From contig NZ_PPTF01000030.1 of assembly GCF_002902845.1 (NCBI RefSeq), positions 1 to 64,000 of the forward strand: a stretch of DNA of 64,000 nucleotides. The letters are read 5' to 3'. Under the pieces are notes generated by a model, which did not search any database, had not been told where the DNA came from, and saw only the letters and a program-made list of their open reading frames with translations. Both the position numbers and the translations under genes were made by a program. The stretch is from Chromobacterium sinusclupearum. GTDB taxonomy: Bacteria > Pseudomonadota > Gammaproteobacteria > Burkholderiales > Chromobacteriaceae. Positions 43,943-53,779 of this stretch are shown here, piece by piece. The stretch's first letter is position 1. Each line of letters starts with the position of its first letter.

Positions 43943-45085
43943 TCAGTAAAGGCTTTTGCTGTTCCGTTCCACATGCGCGCCCGTCACCTTGCCGCGCATC
44001 ACCCGATAGCACCAGCTGGTGTAGCTGAGCACGATGGGCGTGAAGATCAGCGCGGCCCAGAACATGATGTTGAGCGTCAGATGGCTGGAGGTGGCGTCCC
44101 AGGCGGTGAGGCTGGAGCGCGGATCCGAGCTGGACGGCATCAGGAAGGGGAACAGGCTGGCGCCGGCGGTGCCGATCACCCCGGTTTGCACCAGGCTGGA
44201 GGCGATGAAGGCCGCGCCGGACTTGCGCGAGGCGGCGAAAGCCGCGGCCAGGGAGGCCCCGGCGAAACCGAGCAGCGGCAGCGCCATGGTCAGCGGATAG
44301 CGATGGTAATTGCCCAGCCAGGCGCCGGCTTCGCGGCCGACGGTCTTGGCCAGCGGGTTGCTGGCCGCGCCCGGTTCGGCGCCGCTCAGGATCACATAGC
44401 CTTGCAGATGGCTCACCCACAGGCCGGCCAGCGCGAACAGCGCGATCACCGCCACGGCGCAGGCGATGGCGGCCTTGCGCGAGCGCTCGGCCACCTCGCC
44501 GTCGGTGCGCAGCATCAAGAAGGTGGCGCCTTGCAGCGTGATCATCGCCGACGACACCAGGCCGCATAGCAGGGCAAACGGATTGAGCAGGGCGAAGAAG
44601 CTGCCCTCGTAGAACGGGCGCAGGGTATCGTCGAAATGGAAGGGCACGCCCAAGAGCAGGTTGCCGAAGGCCACGCCGAAGATCAGCGGCGGCACGAAAC
44701 CGCCGACAAACAGGCCCCAGTCCCAGAAGGCGCGCCAGCGCGGGTTCTCCAGCTTGCTGCGGTAATCGAAACCCACTGGGCGGAAGAACAGCGCCCACAA
44801 TACGGCCAGCATCGCCCAGTAAAAGCCGGAGAAAGCGGTGGCGTAGACAAAGGGCCAGGCGGCGAAGATGGCGCCGCCGCCGGTGATGAACCACACTTGG
44901 TTACCGTCCCAATGCGGGGCGATGGTGTTGATGGCGACGCGGCGTTCGGTATCGGTGCGGCCGACGAAGGGCAGCAGCGTGCCCACGCCCATGTCGTGGC
45001 CATCCATGATGGCGAAGCCGATCAGCAGCACGCCGACCAGCAGCCACCAGATGAATTTGATGGTTGGGTAATCAAACATGCTCAT
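43943..45085 (-). CDS. cydB: Cytochrome bd ubiquinol oxidase subunit II, CydB
   Basis: 380-aa integral membrane subunit with about eight helices. Family landmarks: [29 protein letters not shown] near the start, then [20 protein letters not shown]. The ATG overlaps the cydA stop by 4 bp. Part of the cydPABX operon, which couples quinol oxidation to O2 reduction and builds proton-motive force at low oxygen. Confidence 0.96.
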   Translation of the reverse strand: MSMFDYPTIKFIWWLLVGVLLIGFAIMDGHDMGVGTLLPFVGRTDTERRVAINTIAPHWDGNQVWFITGGGAIFAAWPFVYATAFSGFYWAMLAVLWALFFRPVGFDYRSKLENPRWRAFWDWGLFVGGFVPPLIFGVAFGNLLLGVPFHFDDTLRPFYEGSFFALLNPFALLCGLVSSAMITLQGATFLMLRTDGEVAERSRKAAIACAVAVIALFALAGLWVSHLQGYVILSGAEPGAASNPLAKTVGREAGAWLGNYHRYPLTMALPLLGFAGASLAAAFAASRKSGAAFIASSLVQTGVIGTAGASLFPFLMPSSSDPRSSLTAWDATSSHLTLNIMFWAALIFTPIVLSYTSWCYRVMRGKVTGAHVERNSKSLY

Positions 45086-46653
45086 GCCTCCTTGGCGGCC
45101 AGTTGCGGGGCGGATTCATTGTGGTAGCGGCCGGTGCCCAGGCTGGCCGGGCCCAGGCGGGCGTATTTCACCATCAAATACATTTCGGCAACCAATAGGC
45201 CGGTGTAGAACAGCACGAAGCCGGTCAGCGACGCCGCCACGCTGGCCGCGGTCAGCGAGGAGGTGGATAGATGGGTCGGCAACAGGCCGTAAACCGTCCA
45301 CGGCTGGCGGCCGTATTCGGCCACCACCCAGCCAAGCTCCGCCGCGATCCACGGCATTGGAATCCACCACAGCGCCCACTTCAGCAGCCAGCGGCGCTCG
45401 GCGAAACTGTTTTTCAGCGAGAACCAGAAGGCCAGCGTGAACAGCGAGAGGAAGCTGAAGCCCAGACCCACCATCACGCGGAAGCTCCAGAACATCGGCG
45501 CCACTTCCGGAATCGTGCTCTGCGCGGCCTGGTCTATCATGGCCGGCGTGGCTTGGCGCACGTCGGCGACGTATTTCTTCAGCAGCAGGCCAAAGCCCAG
45601 ATCGGCCTCGTGCCTCTCAAACGCCGCGCGCAAGGCCGGGTCCTGCGGCGACTTGCGCAGCGCTTCCAGCGCGATCACCGCTTCGCGGCCGTTGACGATG
45701 CGGGCGCGGTTGCGGGCGATGATTTCGCTGATGCCAGGAATCGGCTTGTCCACGCTGCGGGTGCCGATCAGGCCCAGCAGATAGGGAATCTTGATTTCGT
45801 AGTGGTTGGTCTGCGCCTGTTTGTCCGGAATGCCGAACAGCGTCAGGCCGGCCGGCGCGTCCTCGGTATGCCAGATGCCCTCGATGGTGGCGATCTTGGC
45901 GTGCTGCGACTCGGCCACGGTGTAGCCGGATTCGTCGCCCAGCACGATGACCGACAGCGCGGAGGCGAAGCCGAAGGCGGCGGCGATGCGGAAGCTGCGG
46001 CGGGCGAACGGCAGGTCGCGGCCCTTCAGGATGTACCAGCTGGATACGCCCAGCACAAAGCAGGCGGCGGTGACATAGCCGGCGCTGACGGTGTGCACGA
46101 ATTTGGCCTGGGCCACCGGATTGAACATGATGTCCCACATCGAGGACATTTCCATGCGCATGGTCTGGTAGTTGAAGTGCGCGCCCACCGGGTTTTGCAT
46201 CCAGCCGTTGGCGATCAGGATCCACAAGGCGGACAGATTCGAGCCTATGGCCATCAGGATGGTCACCATCAGGTGCTTGGCGCGCGACAACCTGTCCCAG
46301 CCAAAGAAGAACAGGCCGATGAAGGTGGATTCCAGGAAAAAGGCCATCAAGCCTTCGATGGCCAGCGGCGCGCCGAAGATGTCGCCCACGTAGTGCGAGT
46401 AATAGGCCCAGTTGGTGCCGAACTGGAACTCCATGGTGATGCCGGTGGTGACGCCGAGCGCGAAGTTGATCCCGAACAGTTTTCCCCAGAAACGGGTCAT
46501 GTCGCGGTAAATCTCTTTGCCGGTGATGACAAAGGTGGATTCCATGATCACCAGCATCCACACCATGCCCAGCGTCAGCGGAACAAATAGAAAATGGTAT
46601 AAGGCCGTTACGGCAAATTGCAATCGAGACAGATCGATCAACGTCTCATTCAT
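45082..46653 (-). CDS. cydA: Cytochrome bd ubiquinol oxidase subunit I, CydA
   Basis: 523-aa haem-bearing catalytic subunit. The His ligand of haem b595 lies at residue 20 ([15 protein letters not shown]), and the GRQPW motif of the quinol/haem region is present near residue 445. The length equals that of E. coli CydA (long Q-loop class) and exceeds the shorter CioA type of cyanide-insensitive oxidases. It overlaps the upstream cydP gene by 4 bp. Confidence 0.96.
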   Translation of the reverse strand: MNETLIDLSRLQFAVTALYHFLFVPLTLGMVWMLVIMESTFVITGKEIYRDMTRFWGKLFGINFALGVTTGITMEFQFGTNWAYYSHYVGDIFGAPLAIEGLMAFFLESTFIGLFFFGWDRLSRAKHLMVTILMAIGSNLSALWILIANGWMQNPVGAHFNYQTMRMEMSSMWDIMFNPVAQAKFVHTVSAGYVTAACFVLGVSSWYILKGRDLPFARRSFRIAAAFGFASALSVIVLGDESGYTVAESQHAKIATIEGIWHTEDAPAGLTLFGIPDKQAQTNHYEIKIPYLLGLIGTRSVDKPIPGISEIIARNRARIVNGREAVIALEALRKSPQDPALRAAFERHEADLGFGLLLKKYVADVRQATPAMIDQAAQSTIPEVAPMFWSFRVMVGLGFSFLSLFTLAFWFSLKNSFAERRWLLKWALWWIPMPWIAAELGWVVAEYGRQPWTVYGLLPTHLSTSSLTAASVAASLTGFVLFYTGLLVAEMYLMVKYARLGPASLGTGRYHNESAPQLAAKEA

Positions 46654-46811
46654 GGCTTCTCTCCAGCTTGCTGCAATAAATGGCTTGCCACGTCAGCGGC
46701 ATCCATATTGGGTCTTTCTTTAAAAAACATGCCCCAGATCAGAGAAATCAGGATCAATTTTATTAACAACACCATGATTATCTCTTTCCGGTACTTCGAG
46801 CTTCTCTTCAT
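46650..46811 (-). CDS. cydP: Cytochrome oxidase putative small subunit CydP
   Basis: 53-aa membrane peptide: basic start MKRSSKYRKE, one hydrophobic helix (VLLIKLILISLIWGMFF), then KERPNMDAADVASHLL. This matches the CydP-type small proteins encoded just upstream of cydA in Neisseriales and other beta/gammaproteobacteria. The start at 46811 is taken from that pattern; longer in-frame starts are possible. The stop overlaps cydA by 4 bp. Its biochemical role is putative. Confidence 0.8.
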   Translation of the reverse strand: MKRSSKYRKEIIMVLLIKLILISLIWGMFFKERPNMDAADVASHLLQQAGEKP

Positions 46812-47337
46812 GCATGGCCTTCCGTCTTGAAAACGATCGCCGGAACATGCCATACCCATCCACTATTTGTCCTGCGGCATAATGTCGCGATCAAGCACAC
46901 CTTTGACCTCGATCAAAATTATGCAATGCGCGAAATTGACGTATGGATATTTTTTGATTTTGAAAACCCATTTGTAATGTATTGTATTTTGGCAAGGCTT
47001 GAATTTATAGCCGGGTGCAGGAGATTAAATGGCTGCTTGTTGGGCGAGTCTTGCGGCGCGGATTTTACAGGGCAGGGTATGGAGTGAGATTGCCGTAGCG
47101 GCAGGAGGCTATTTGTGGATTGGAGTGGGAGGATAGGGGGTTGATTCGCGCCTTTTATATAAAGACGCTCCATTTTTTTAGGCGCAAGCTGAATCCGGCG
47201 CTGCAAGTGTCTGCCGATTATTGTGAATGCCGGTATCGAATAGCCATGCAATTTATAGCGGGCGATATTTTACGTCATAACCACTGGCGTGGTGCAGGCC
47301 GCCTTTTTGCAAGGGCGGCCTGTTGGATGGCGGTCGT
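46812..47337. other. Regulatory/intergenic region upstream of the cyd operon
   Basis: About 525 bp. The part near 46870-46930 holds the cyd promoter with an FNR/ANR box. The remainder to 47337, AT-rich in parts, holds no gene I can support; a hairpin GGCCGCC/GGCGGCC at 47298-47321 lies just past the end of ghrA. Confidence 0.55.
46903..46916 (-). promoter_or_regulatory. FNR/ANR-type box of the cydPABX promoter
   Basis: TTGAC-CTCG-ATCAA matches the TTGAT-N4-ATCAA consensus at 9 of 10 positions. Its centre is 98 bp upstream of cydP, and a -10-like CATTAT on the minus strand (46884-46879) is placed as for a class II activated promoter. Oxygen-responsive activation of cyd is established in other proteobacteria. 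Confidence 0.75.
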
Positions 47338-48264
47338 TCAATAACCTTGTGCGCGCTGAACCAGGCCGGCGGCAGGCAAGCCGGCCGCCAATTGCCGCAG
47401 CCCCGCGACGATTTGCTCCACGGCCGGCTGGCGTAATGTGATGGCGGCAACGTGCGGGGTAATGGCGACGGCGGGGTGGCGCCACAGCGGATGGTCGGCC
47501 GGCAGAGGCTCCTCGGCAAACACGTCCAGTTGCGCGCAACGCAGATGGCCATTGTCCAGCAAGGCTAGCAGCGCATCCTGATCCAGCAGGTCGCCGCGAC
47601 CGGCATTGATCAGCATCGCGCCTTGCGGCAGCGCCTCCAGTCGTTGGCGGTTGAGTAGGCCGCGGGTATCCGGCGTGGACGGCAATACGCAGGCCAGCAC
47701 CTGGCTTTCGGCCAGTAGCTGGGCCAGCCCGGCCTCGCCATGCAGGCAGCGTACAGTTTCAATGTTTTTGGGGCTGCGGCTCCAGCCGCTAAGCTGATAA
47801 CCGTCCCGCGCCAGCGATTGGGCAACGGCGCTGCCAATTTCGCCCAGCCCCAGAATGCCGACGCGAATATCGCCAGGCAGCCTCGGCGCCAGCTTGCGCC
47901 ACTGGCCCGTGGCTTGTTGGCGGCGGTACAGGTCCATATTGCGCTGATAGCCCAGCACGCCGTAACGGATGTATTCGGTCATCTGCGCCGCCATCCCGCC
48001 GTCCAATAGCCGGTAGACCGGCAGATCGGCAGGCAGGTCCGGACGCGTCATCAGTTTGTCCACGCCGGCGCCCAGCGCGAATAGCGCTTCCAGCCGAGGC
48101 ATGTCAGCCAGCAGGCCGTCCGGCAGCCCCCAGGTGACGAGGTGGCGGATGTCGGACAGCTGGGCATGTTCCAGGTCGACGAACTGCCGCTCTGGCATGG
48201 CGGCGCGAAACAGTTCCAGATAGGCGGAAACTTCCTTGGGGTTGGGCGTGTGGACCAGGATCAT
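47338..48264 (-). CDS. ghrA: Glyoxylate/hydroxypyruvate reductase A
   Basis: 308-aa D-2-hydroxyacid dehydrogenase that reduces glyoxylate and hydroxypyruvate with NADPH. The Rossmann motif GLGEIG lies at 139-144. Catalytic Arg, Glu and His lie in the NAGRGD, DVFAEEPLP and ITPHVAA segments, with TPHVAA matching the GhrA group. The start MILVHTP (48264) agrees with the family; upstream reading is not conserved. 52 bp downstream of the HAD gene. Confidence 0.9.
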   Translation of the reverse strand: MILVHTPNPKEVSAYLELFRAAMPERQFVDLEHAQLSDIRHLVTWGLPDGLLADMPRLEALFALGAGVDKLMTRPDLPADLPVYRLLDGGMAAQMTEYIRYGVLGYQRNMDLYRRQQATGQWRKLAPRLPGDIRVGILGLGEIGSAVAQSLARDGYQLSGWSRSPKNIETVRCLHGEAGLAQLLAESQVLACVLPSTPDTRGLLNRQRLEALPQGAMLINAGRGDLLDQDALLALLDNGHLRCAQLDVFAEEPLPADHPLWRHPAVAITPHVAAITLRQPAVEQIVAGLRQLAAGLPAAGLVQRAQGY

Positions 48265-48316
48265 CGTAGTGTCTTTTCTGCAGAAATATGCCTTCAGTAT
48301 ACCGCGCTCAGACAAT

Positions 48317-49084
48317 TCAGCATGGCATGGTCCGCCCCAGTTGCTCGATGGCGGCCAGCAGTGTTTCCTCGACTTGCTCGTCGCGCGCAACCTGTTCGGC
48401 GGCGTACGGCAACAGTTGCGGGTGGCTGCCCACCAGCACCGGGTGGCGTGCGGCGGCAAACATCGACAGGTCGTTGCTGTCGTTGCCGAAACACACCACT
48501 TGGTCCGCGGCGATGCCATGACGCAGCAAGGCGCTCATCTTGCTCACGCCATGGGCGGTGATATCGACGATCTGTTGGTCCGAGTGGTGATGGACGGCGA
48601 TATCGTCGCGCTCGGCCAGCGCCAGCTGCAGGGCCGGGCCGTCGGCGCATTCGGTGACCAGCAGCTTGACCGGCAGCCGGATGTCGTCGCGCGCGACCTG
48701 GTTGGCCCGGCGTGCCGGATCGACCCAGCCCATGAACGGATGATCGGGATCGCCGCGGTAGTGATAGTGCCAGGGCAGGTCTACCAGATAGGAGGCTTCC
48801 AAGCGTTCCGCCAGCGCGCACAATTGGTCCAGCGTGCGCTTGGCCAGCGGCTGAATATCGCACAGCTCGCCTTGATGGTAGGTCATGGCGCCGTTGGAGC
48901 CGACGAACAGACCATGGTGAAAGCGCTCATCCAGCAAGTGCAGCATGTCGCGATAGGGGCGGGCGGAGGCGAAACCGATCTGGTGCCCCTGTTCTTCCAG
49001 TCCGCACAGCGCGTTTTGTATGGTAGGGCTGATGGTATGGCCGTCGAAGCAAAGGGTGCCGTCTATGTCGAAGATGAAGTGCAT
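48317..49084 (-). CDS. HAD-superfamily (Cof-type) phosphatase
   Basis: 255-aa phosphatase. Motif I DIDGTL (nucleophile Asp6, acid Asp8), motif II FASARP, motif III Lys in the region of KLLVTE, and motif IV GNDSNDLSMF are all present, with a type IIB cap between. Substrates of Cof-like enzymes are sugar phosphates or nucleotide cofactors; no specific one is suggested. The start MHFIFD is chosen because motif I must be near the N-terminus. Confidence 0.88.
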   Translation of the reverse strand: MHFIFDIDGTLCFDGHTISPTIQNALCGLEEQGHQIGFASARPYRDMLHLLDERFHHGLFVGSNGAMTYHQGELCDIQPLAKRTLDQLCALAERLEASYLVDLPWHYHYRGDPDHPFMGWVDPARRANQVARDDIRLPVKLLVTECADGPALQLALAERDDIAVHHHSDQQIVDITAHGVSKMSALLRHGIAADQVVCFGNDSNDLSMFAAARHPVLVGSHPQLLPYAAEQVARDEQVEETLLAAIEQLGRTMPC

Positions 49085-49169
49085 GCGCAGTCCGGTGGAG
49101 GCCAAATTTTCTGATGGGAGTGTGATTGTAATGGCGGGTAACCGGGCTGTGTAAGTTCTCGATGAACCG

Positions 49170-49631
49170 CTAGATTTCCGAGTTTGCGCCGGCCAGTTGC
49201 TTCAGGCAGCGGGCCTGCCAATCCCATTCCGGCTCGAACGCGGACGGATCCGCCGCCGCGCCGTAGCCGCCCTGGCCGTAAACGGCGGCATAGGCCGCGT
49301 AATCCGCGGCCTGCCGAGCGCGGCCGGCTAGCGCCATCGCCACCGCATGGCTGGCCGATACCGCCGCGTGGCCGCAGCCGTCCAGCGATGCCGAACCGGG
49401 GTGGGCCCGGGCCAATTCGGCCGCGCGCAAGGCCAAGGCGCTCAGCGCCGCGCGGTCTATCCCGCCGGCCAGATAGCGTTCCAGCCCGCTCAGGCAGGCG
49501 GCAACCTCGGGATTTTCCAGTAAATGGGCGACACGCCGGGCACAGGCCAGACCGAAACGCAAGCGCAGCGTTTCCCGCGGTGGGGAGTCTAGATCGAGCG
49601 AGGCGGCCAGCGCGTCAAGCTTCTCGTTCAT
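49170..49631 (-). CDS. Putative immunity-like protein
   Basis: 153-aa helical, Ala-rich protein. The pattern LRFGLACARRVAHLLENPEV, ERYLAGGIDRAAL, then ASHAVAMALAG and AADYAAYAAVYG resembles the putative immunity protein family found in polymorphic toxin loci. No toxin gene, Rhs/VgrG element or secretion gene lies beside it, so it would be an orphan. The start at 49631 (MNEKLD) is chosen because homologous sequence begins there. It could equally be an unrelated helical protein. Confidence 0.6.
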   Translation of the reverse strand: MNEKLDALAASLDLDSPPRETLRLRFGLACARRVAHLLENPEVAACLSGLERYLAGGIDRAALSALALRAAELARAHPGSASLDGCGHAAVSASHAVAMALAGRARQAADYAAYAAVYGQGGYGAAADPSAFEPEWDWQARCLKQLAGANSEI

Positions 49632-49781
49632 GGTCCAAGGTTTCCATGGCAGGGCCGGGCGCATTTCGCGCCGACTCTTCGTTGTTCCGCGCTGGCAGAG
49701 AATGAAATGCGGCGGGCGAAACGCTTCGATTCGTCGCAAAACGCATCCCGGCGCGACCGCTCACCAAATGTCTACAGCCCC

Positions 49782-51149
49782 TTAGGTCAAGCAGATGAGA
49801 TCGCTCTCCAGCGCGTCCTCTTCGCGCAGCACGCCCTCCAAGGCGGCAAAGCAGCGCGGGTCCAGCGCGCTGCCCAGGCTTTGCCGCATGATGTCCAGCG
49901 TGACGGGCACCGGGTTTTCCGGGTGGTAGGGACGGGCGGCGTGGATGGCATCGAAGATGTCGGCCACCGTGATGATGCGGGTTTCCAGGGCAATCTGGTC
50001 TGCCACCAGGCCGCGCGGATAGCCGGTGCCATCCAGCCGTTCGTGGTGGGCGCCGGCGACGCGGGCCAGTTCGGCAAACGACTCGATCCGCGCCAGGATG
50101 GTTTCGGTGTAGGCTGCGTGGCGTTTCACCGCTTCCCACTCCTCCGGCGTCAGCTTGCCTGGCTTGTCCAGTATGGTGTTGCTGACGCCGAGTTTGCCCA
50201 CATCGTGCAACAGCGCGCCGCGCTTCAGCCAGCGGCGGCGTTGCGGGTCTAGCCCCAGCTCCATGCCGATGCGGTCGGCGTAGTGGCCTACCCGGTGGCT
50301 GTGGCCGGCGGTGAACGGGCTCTTGGAGTCCACGACCTGGCCGAAGCCTTCGGCGATTTCGTCCATATAGTCTTCGTCCAAGGGGACCGTGAACTGGGCG
50401 GGCTCCAGATCCAGCACAGCCTGCTCGATGTCATCGGATTCCAGCTGGCGCCAGAAGCCATCGTCTCGCGCCGCGCCGCGGAAGGCGGCCACCAGTTCCG
50501 GGTCGAACCAGCCGCCGCCGCGGCTCACCGCCTCGTCCAGCGCGGCGTGGCGGCCGTGCGTGACATTGAAGACGTCGATCACCTGGGATAGCAGGGCGAT
50601 GCGCGCGTTCAGCGGAATCGCCTGGCCGCTCAGGCCCAATGGCCGGCCGGAGCCGTCCCAGTGCTCGTCCAGATATTGGATGCCGCGCGCCACGTTTTCA
50701 TTGAAACGCAACTGGCGGGCGATGTCCGCGCCGCGGTGGCAGCGGGTGTTGATCAACTCATCCGCCATTTCCTTGCCGCGGCGCAGCACGTTGAGAATGG
50801 ACGCGGCGCGTTGCCGCCAGCCAGCGGCATGGGTGCCGGTATTGGCGAACACAAAGCCCAGCATTTGCGGCAGGCTGGCGCCCACTCGTTTGAAGTCCTG
50901 CTTGAAATCGCGGTCGTCGGTGAGGTAAAGCTCGCAAATCCGCGCGGCATTGCTGCTGCAGCCCAGGTCTTTCAGCAGAATGGTGTAGTACAGATCCCAC
51001 AGTTCCTGCGGCGACAGCCCGATGGCGCGGCCAATATGCATGCCTATCCAACAGCTGCGCACGCAATGGCCTTCCGGCTGGCCTTCCGTGATGTCCAGCG
51101 CGTAACTGAGTGAGCCTATCAGTTGCGATAGCTTCAGGGCTTGCGTCAT
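49782..51149 (-). CDS. Tandem HD-GYP phosphodiesterase-like protein
   Basis: 455-aa cytoplasmic protein with two related HD-GYP halves. The C-terminal one (about 275-430) is canonical: HSHRV, LLHDVGKLGV and HHERLDGTGYPRG, expected to hydrolyse cyclic di-GMP. The N-terminal one is degenerate: LLKDLGC in place of LLHDIGK and EHWDGSGRPLG in place of HHExxDGTGYP, so its metal ligands are partly lost and it is probably regulatory. No receiver or membrane segment. Single gene. Confidence 0.87.
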   Translation of the reverse strand: MTQALKLSQLIGSLSYALDITEGQPEGHCVRSCWIGMHIGRAIGLSPQELWDLYYTILLKDLGCSSNAARICELYLTDDRDFKQDFKRVGASLPQMLGFVFANTGTHAAGWRQRAASILNVLRRGKEMADELINTRCHRGADIARQLRFNENVARGIQYLDEHWDGSGRPLGLSGQAIPLNARIALLSQVIDVFNVTHGRHAALDEAVSRGGGWFDPELVAAFRGAARDDGFWRQLESDDIEQAVLDLEPAQFTVPLDEDYMDEIAEGFGQVVDSKSPFTAGHSHRVGHYADRIGMELGLDPQRRRWLKRGALLHDVGKLGVSNTILDKPGKLTPEEWEAVKRHAAYTETILARIESFAELARVAGAHHERLDGTGYPRGLVADQIALETRIITVADIFDAIHAARPYHPENPVPVTLDIMRQSLGSALDPRCFAALEGVLREEDALESDLICLT

Positions 51150-51305
51150 GGCGTGTCCGTTGCGGGGGGAGAAAATACCATTTTAGTCGCTTAGCATGGC
51201 TATTTGGCCATGATGATGGCTGCGCGCGCGGCGTTGGAATAAAGTGGTGAAAATGTCTACGACAATTGCCTCGCGATCAAGCGATCGATACAGGAGCCCG
51301 CTGCC

Positions 51306-51815
51306 ATGAAGTGCCATGCCACATTGGATTTTCTGACCACCCATGATTTCCATGTGATCGCCGAGTTGGGCGCAGTCATCTGGCATCAGCACTTCATCAG
51401 CATGATCACGCGCGAGCAGATTGACTACATGTTGTCCAGCCGTTACACGCCGGAAAAGCTGAGCCGCTATCTGGACGCGCCGGACCGCTGGTTCCGCCTG
51501 CTGCGCGTGGATGGCAAGCTGTCCGGCTATTGCAGCTACGCGCTGACGGACAAGTCCGGGGAGATGAAGCTGGAGCAGCTGTATCTGCTGGAAGAACTGC
51601 GCGGCCAAGGCCTGGGCGGCCGCATGATGGACGAGGTGGAAGCGGCGGCCCGCGCCAAGGGTTGCAATACGCTGATGCTGACCGTCAACCGCCATAACGC
51701 CGGCTCCATCGCTGTGTACGAGAAGCGCGGCTTCACCGTGCGGGAGCAGGTGGTGGCCGATATCGGCAACGGCTTTGTGATGGATGATTATGTGATGGAG
51801 AAGAGGCTGGGCTGA
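51306..51815 (+). CDS. GNAT-family N-acetyltransferase
   Basis: 169-aa GNAT enzyme: LEQLYLLEELRGQGLGGRMMDEVE holds the acetyl-CoA pyrophosphate-binding loop (RGQGLG), followed by LMLTVNRHNAGSIAVYEKRGF. The acceptor substrate is unknown. CAGGAG lies 8 bp before the ATG. Confidence 0.88.
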   Translation: MKCHATLDFLTTHDFHVIAELGAVIWHQHFISMITREQIDYMLSSRYTPEKLSRYLDAPDRWFRLLRVDGKLSGYCSYALTDKSGEMKLEQLYLLEELRGQGLGGRMMDEVEAAARAKGCNTLMLTVNRHNAGSIAVYEKRGFTVREQVVADIGNGFVMDDYVMEKRLG

Positions 51816-51819
51816 GTGG

Positions 51820-52260
51820 TCAGCCTTGGCTGCCTGAATAAAGTTCTGACGCCCCCTGTTTGGCGCGGCCCCAGATTTCCTCGTCGCTCAGCATGGTCTC
51901 GATGAGTTCGATAGGCACACCGCCTTCTTCGATGATGGCGACGTGGAAGCCCGGCAGCGGTTCATAGGGCCCCAGCAACACGTTTTTATCGGCGATGGCC
52001 ATGGCGAGGCTGGGCACCTTGAATGCCGGATGCGGCACGGTCTGTATCAGCGGATGCAGCGGACAGCCGGGCTCGAAGCGGTGCCATTGGATGCGGAAAT
52101 CCGCGCTATCGGCATCGGCGGTATACATCCGGTATTTGGCGCTATAGCGTTCGTTCGGCTTGGGCTCGGTGGTGGGGATGCCCATGTGATGGAATTGGTA
52201 GCGCGGATTCATGCAGGGCATCTGGCTTTCGTTCAATTTGGCGGGTATGACATTTTGCAT
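51820..52260 (-). CDS. VOC (glyoxalase-fold)-like protein
   Basis: 146-aa protein beginning a fold segment with YQFHHMGIPT and ending in FHVAIIEEGGVPIELIET, the usual first and last strands of a VOC half domain. Only one metal-ligand-like His/Glu set is seen, so a dimeric site or a non-catalytic role is possible. Substrate unknown. The gene is convergent with the GNAT gene, with only 4 bp between them. Confidence 0.68.
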   Translation of the reverse strand: MQNVIPAKLNESQMPCMNPRYQFHHMGIPTTEPKPNERYSAKYRMYTADADSADFRIQWHRFEPGCPLHPLIQTVPHPAFKVPSLAMAIADKNVLLGPYEPLPGFHVAIIEEGGVPIELIETMLSDEEIWGRAKQGASELYSGSQG

Positions 52261-52303
52261 AAAGACTGTTTTGGTGTGAAGAGGTTCCCTGTTGCCGCTG
52301 ACA

Positions 52304-53779
52304 TCAGGTGCCGCAGAAGGTCCGATACCCCTCCGCCACCTCCGGCGCGGCCGGCAGCGCGTAGCGTTCCAGGCCTTCGCGCTCGTTGAATGGCTGGCTC
52401 AGCGCCTCCAATAGCGTCAATGTCGGCCCCATGTCGCCATGCTCGCTGGCTGCGGTCAGCGCTTCTTCCACCAAGTGATTGCGCGGGATGTACAGCGGGT
52501 TTTCGCGACGCATCGCGGCGGCGATGTCGGGCGGGCGGCGGGTGCGCGGCACATGGCGGTTTTGCCATTGTTTGAGCCACGGTTCCAATACCGATGCGGA
52601 GGGAAACAGCGCGGCCAGCCTGTCCGGCTTGCCTTCGGCCTCGTCGGCCAGATAGCGCCAGGCCAGGGTGTGGTCCACGCCATAGGCCGCCAGCAGCGCC
52701 AGCCAGTCTTGCAGCAGCTGCTTGTCCGACGCCTTGGCGTCCAGCAGGCCAAATTTGCGCCGTGCCTGATCCAGCCAGTGGGTTTGGTAGCGGTTGGCGA
52801 AGCCTTCGATGATCTCGGTGGCGGCCGGGACGGCGGAGCCGGGATCGTCCGGCGCGATCAGCGGCAGCAGGGTTTCGGCAAAGCGCGCCAGATTCCATTG
52901 CGCGATGGCCGGCTGGTTGCCGTAAGCGTAGCGGCCGGTGTGGTCGATGGAGCTGAACACCGTATCCGGGTGGTGGGCGTCCATGAAGGCGCAGGGGCCG
53001 AAGTCTATGGTTTCGCCGGACAGCGCCATATTGTCGGTATTCATCACGCCGTGGATGAAGCCTGCGTGCATCCAGCGGGCGATCAGCTCGGCCTGGCGCT
53101 CCGCCACCGCGCTCAACAGGCTCAGGTAGCGATGGTCTTGGTTTGCCAGTTCCGGGTAATGGCGGGCGATGGTGTAGTCGGCCAGTTTTTTCAGCGTCTC
53201 GCTTTCGCCGTGGATGGCGAAGTACTGGAAGGTGCCGACGCGCAGATGGCTGGCGGCGACGCGGGTCAGCACCGCGCCGGGCAGCTGGCGCTCGCGTTGC
53301 ACAGCCTCGCCGGTGGCTACCACTGCCAGCGCGCGGGTAGTGGGGATGCCCAGTGCCTGCATCGCCTCGCCCAGGATCAGTTCGCGCAGCATCGGCCCGA
53401 CCACCGCCTTGCCGTCGCCGCGGCGGGAGAAGGCGGTGCGGCCGCTGCCCTTGAGGGCGATGTCGCGGCGCTGGCCATGGCGATCGATCACTTCGCCCAG
53501 CAGCAGCGCGCGGCCATCGCCCAGCGACGGCGACAAGCCGCCAAACTGATGGCCGGCATAGGCCTGGGCGATGGGTTGCGCGCCCGGAGGCAGGCTGGCG
53601 CCGGAAAACAGGCGGGCCAGCTCGGCTGCGCTGGCTTGCGCCGTGTCCAAACCCAGTTCGTCCGCCAGTTCGGCATTCCAGAACAGCAGCGCCGGCGCGG
53701 GCGGCATGTCCGGCTGCGCGGCTTGCCATGCGCCGGGCAGGTCGCGGGCATAGCTGTGGTCGAAGGCGATGTGGATCAT
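52304..53779 (-). CDS. selO: Protein adenylyltransferase SelO (YdiU)
   Basis: 491-aa pseudokinase-fold AMPylase that transfers AMP to Ser/Thr/Tyr of target proteins, linked to redox homeostasis. Visible landmarks: AYAGHQFGGLSPSLGDGRALLLGE, DIALKGSGRTAFSRRGDGKAVVGP, the loop HGVMNTDNM and the DFG-equivalent IDFGPCAFMD. The bacterial form lacks the C-terminal selenocysteine of animal SelO. Single gene, reading away from YgiQ's terminator region. Confidence 0.95.
   Translation of the reverse strand: MIHIAFDHSYARDLPGAWQAAQPDMPPAPALLFWNAELADELGLDTAQASAAELARLFSGASLPPGAQPIAQAYAGHQFGGLSPSLGDGRALLLGEVIDRHGQRRDIALKGSGRTAFSRRGDGKAVVGPMLRELILGEAMQALGIPTTRALAVVATGEAVQRERQLPGAVLTRVAASHLRVGTFQYFAIHGESETLKKLADYTIARHYPELANQDHRYLSLLSAVAERQAELIARWMHAGFIHGVMNTDNMALSGETIDFGPCAFMDAHHPDTVFSSIDHTGRYAYGNQPAIAQWNLARFAETLLPLIAPDDPGSAVPAATEIIEGFANRYQTHWLDQARRKFGLLDAKASDKQLLQDWLALLAAYGVDHTLAWRYLADEAEGKPDRLAALFPSASVLEPWLKQWQNRHVPRTRRPPDIAAAMRRENPLYIPRNHLVEEALTAASEHGDMGPTLTLLEALSQPFNEREGLERYALPAAPEVAEGYRTFCGT

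Noticed and set aside
47120..47344. A small plus-strand coding frame near ghrA
   Set aside because: No ribosome-binding site, no similarity and poor codon composition for this genome.
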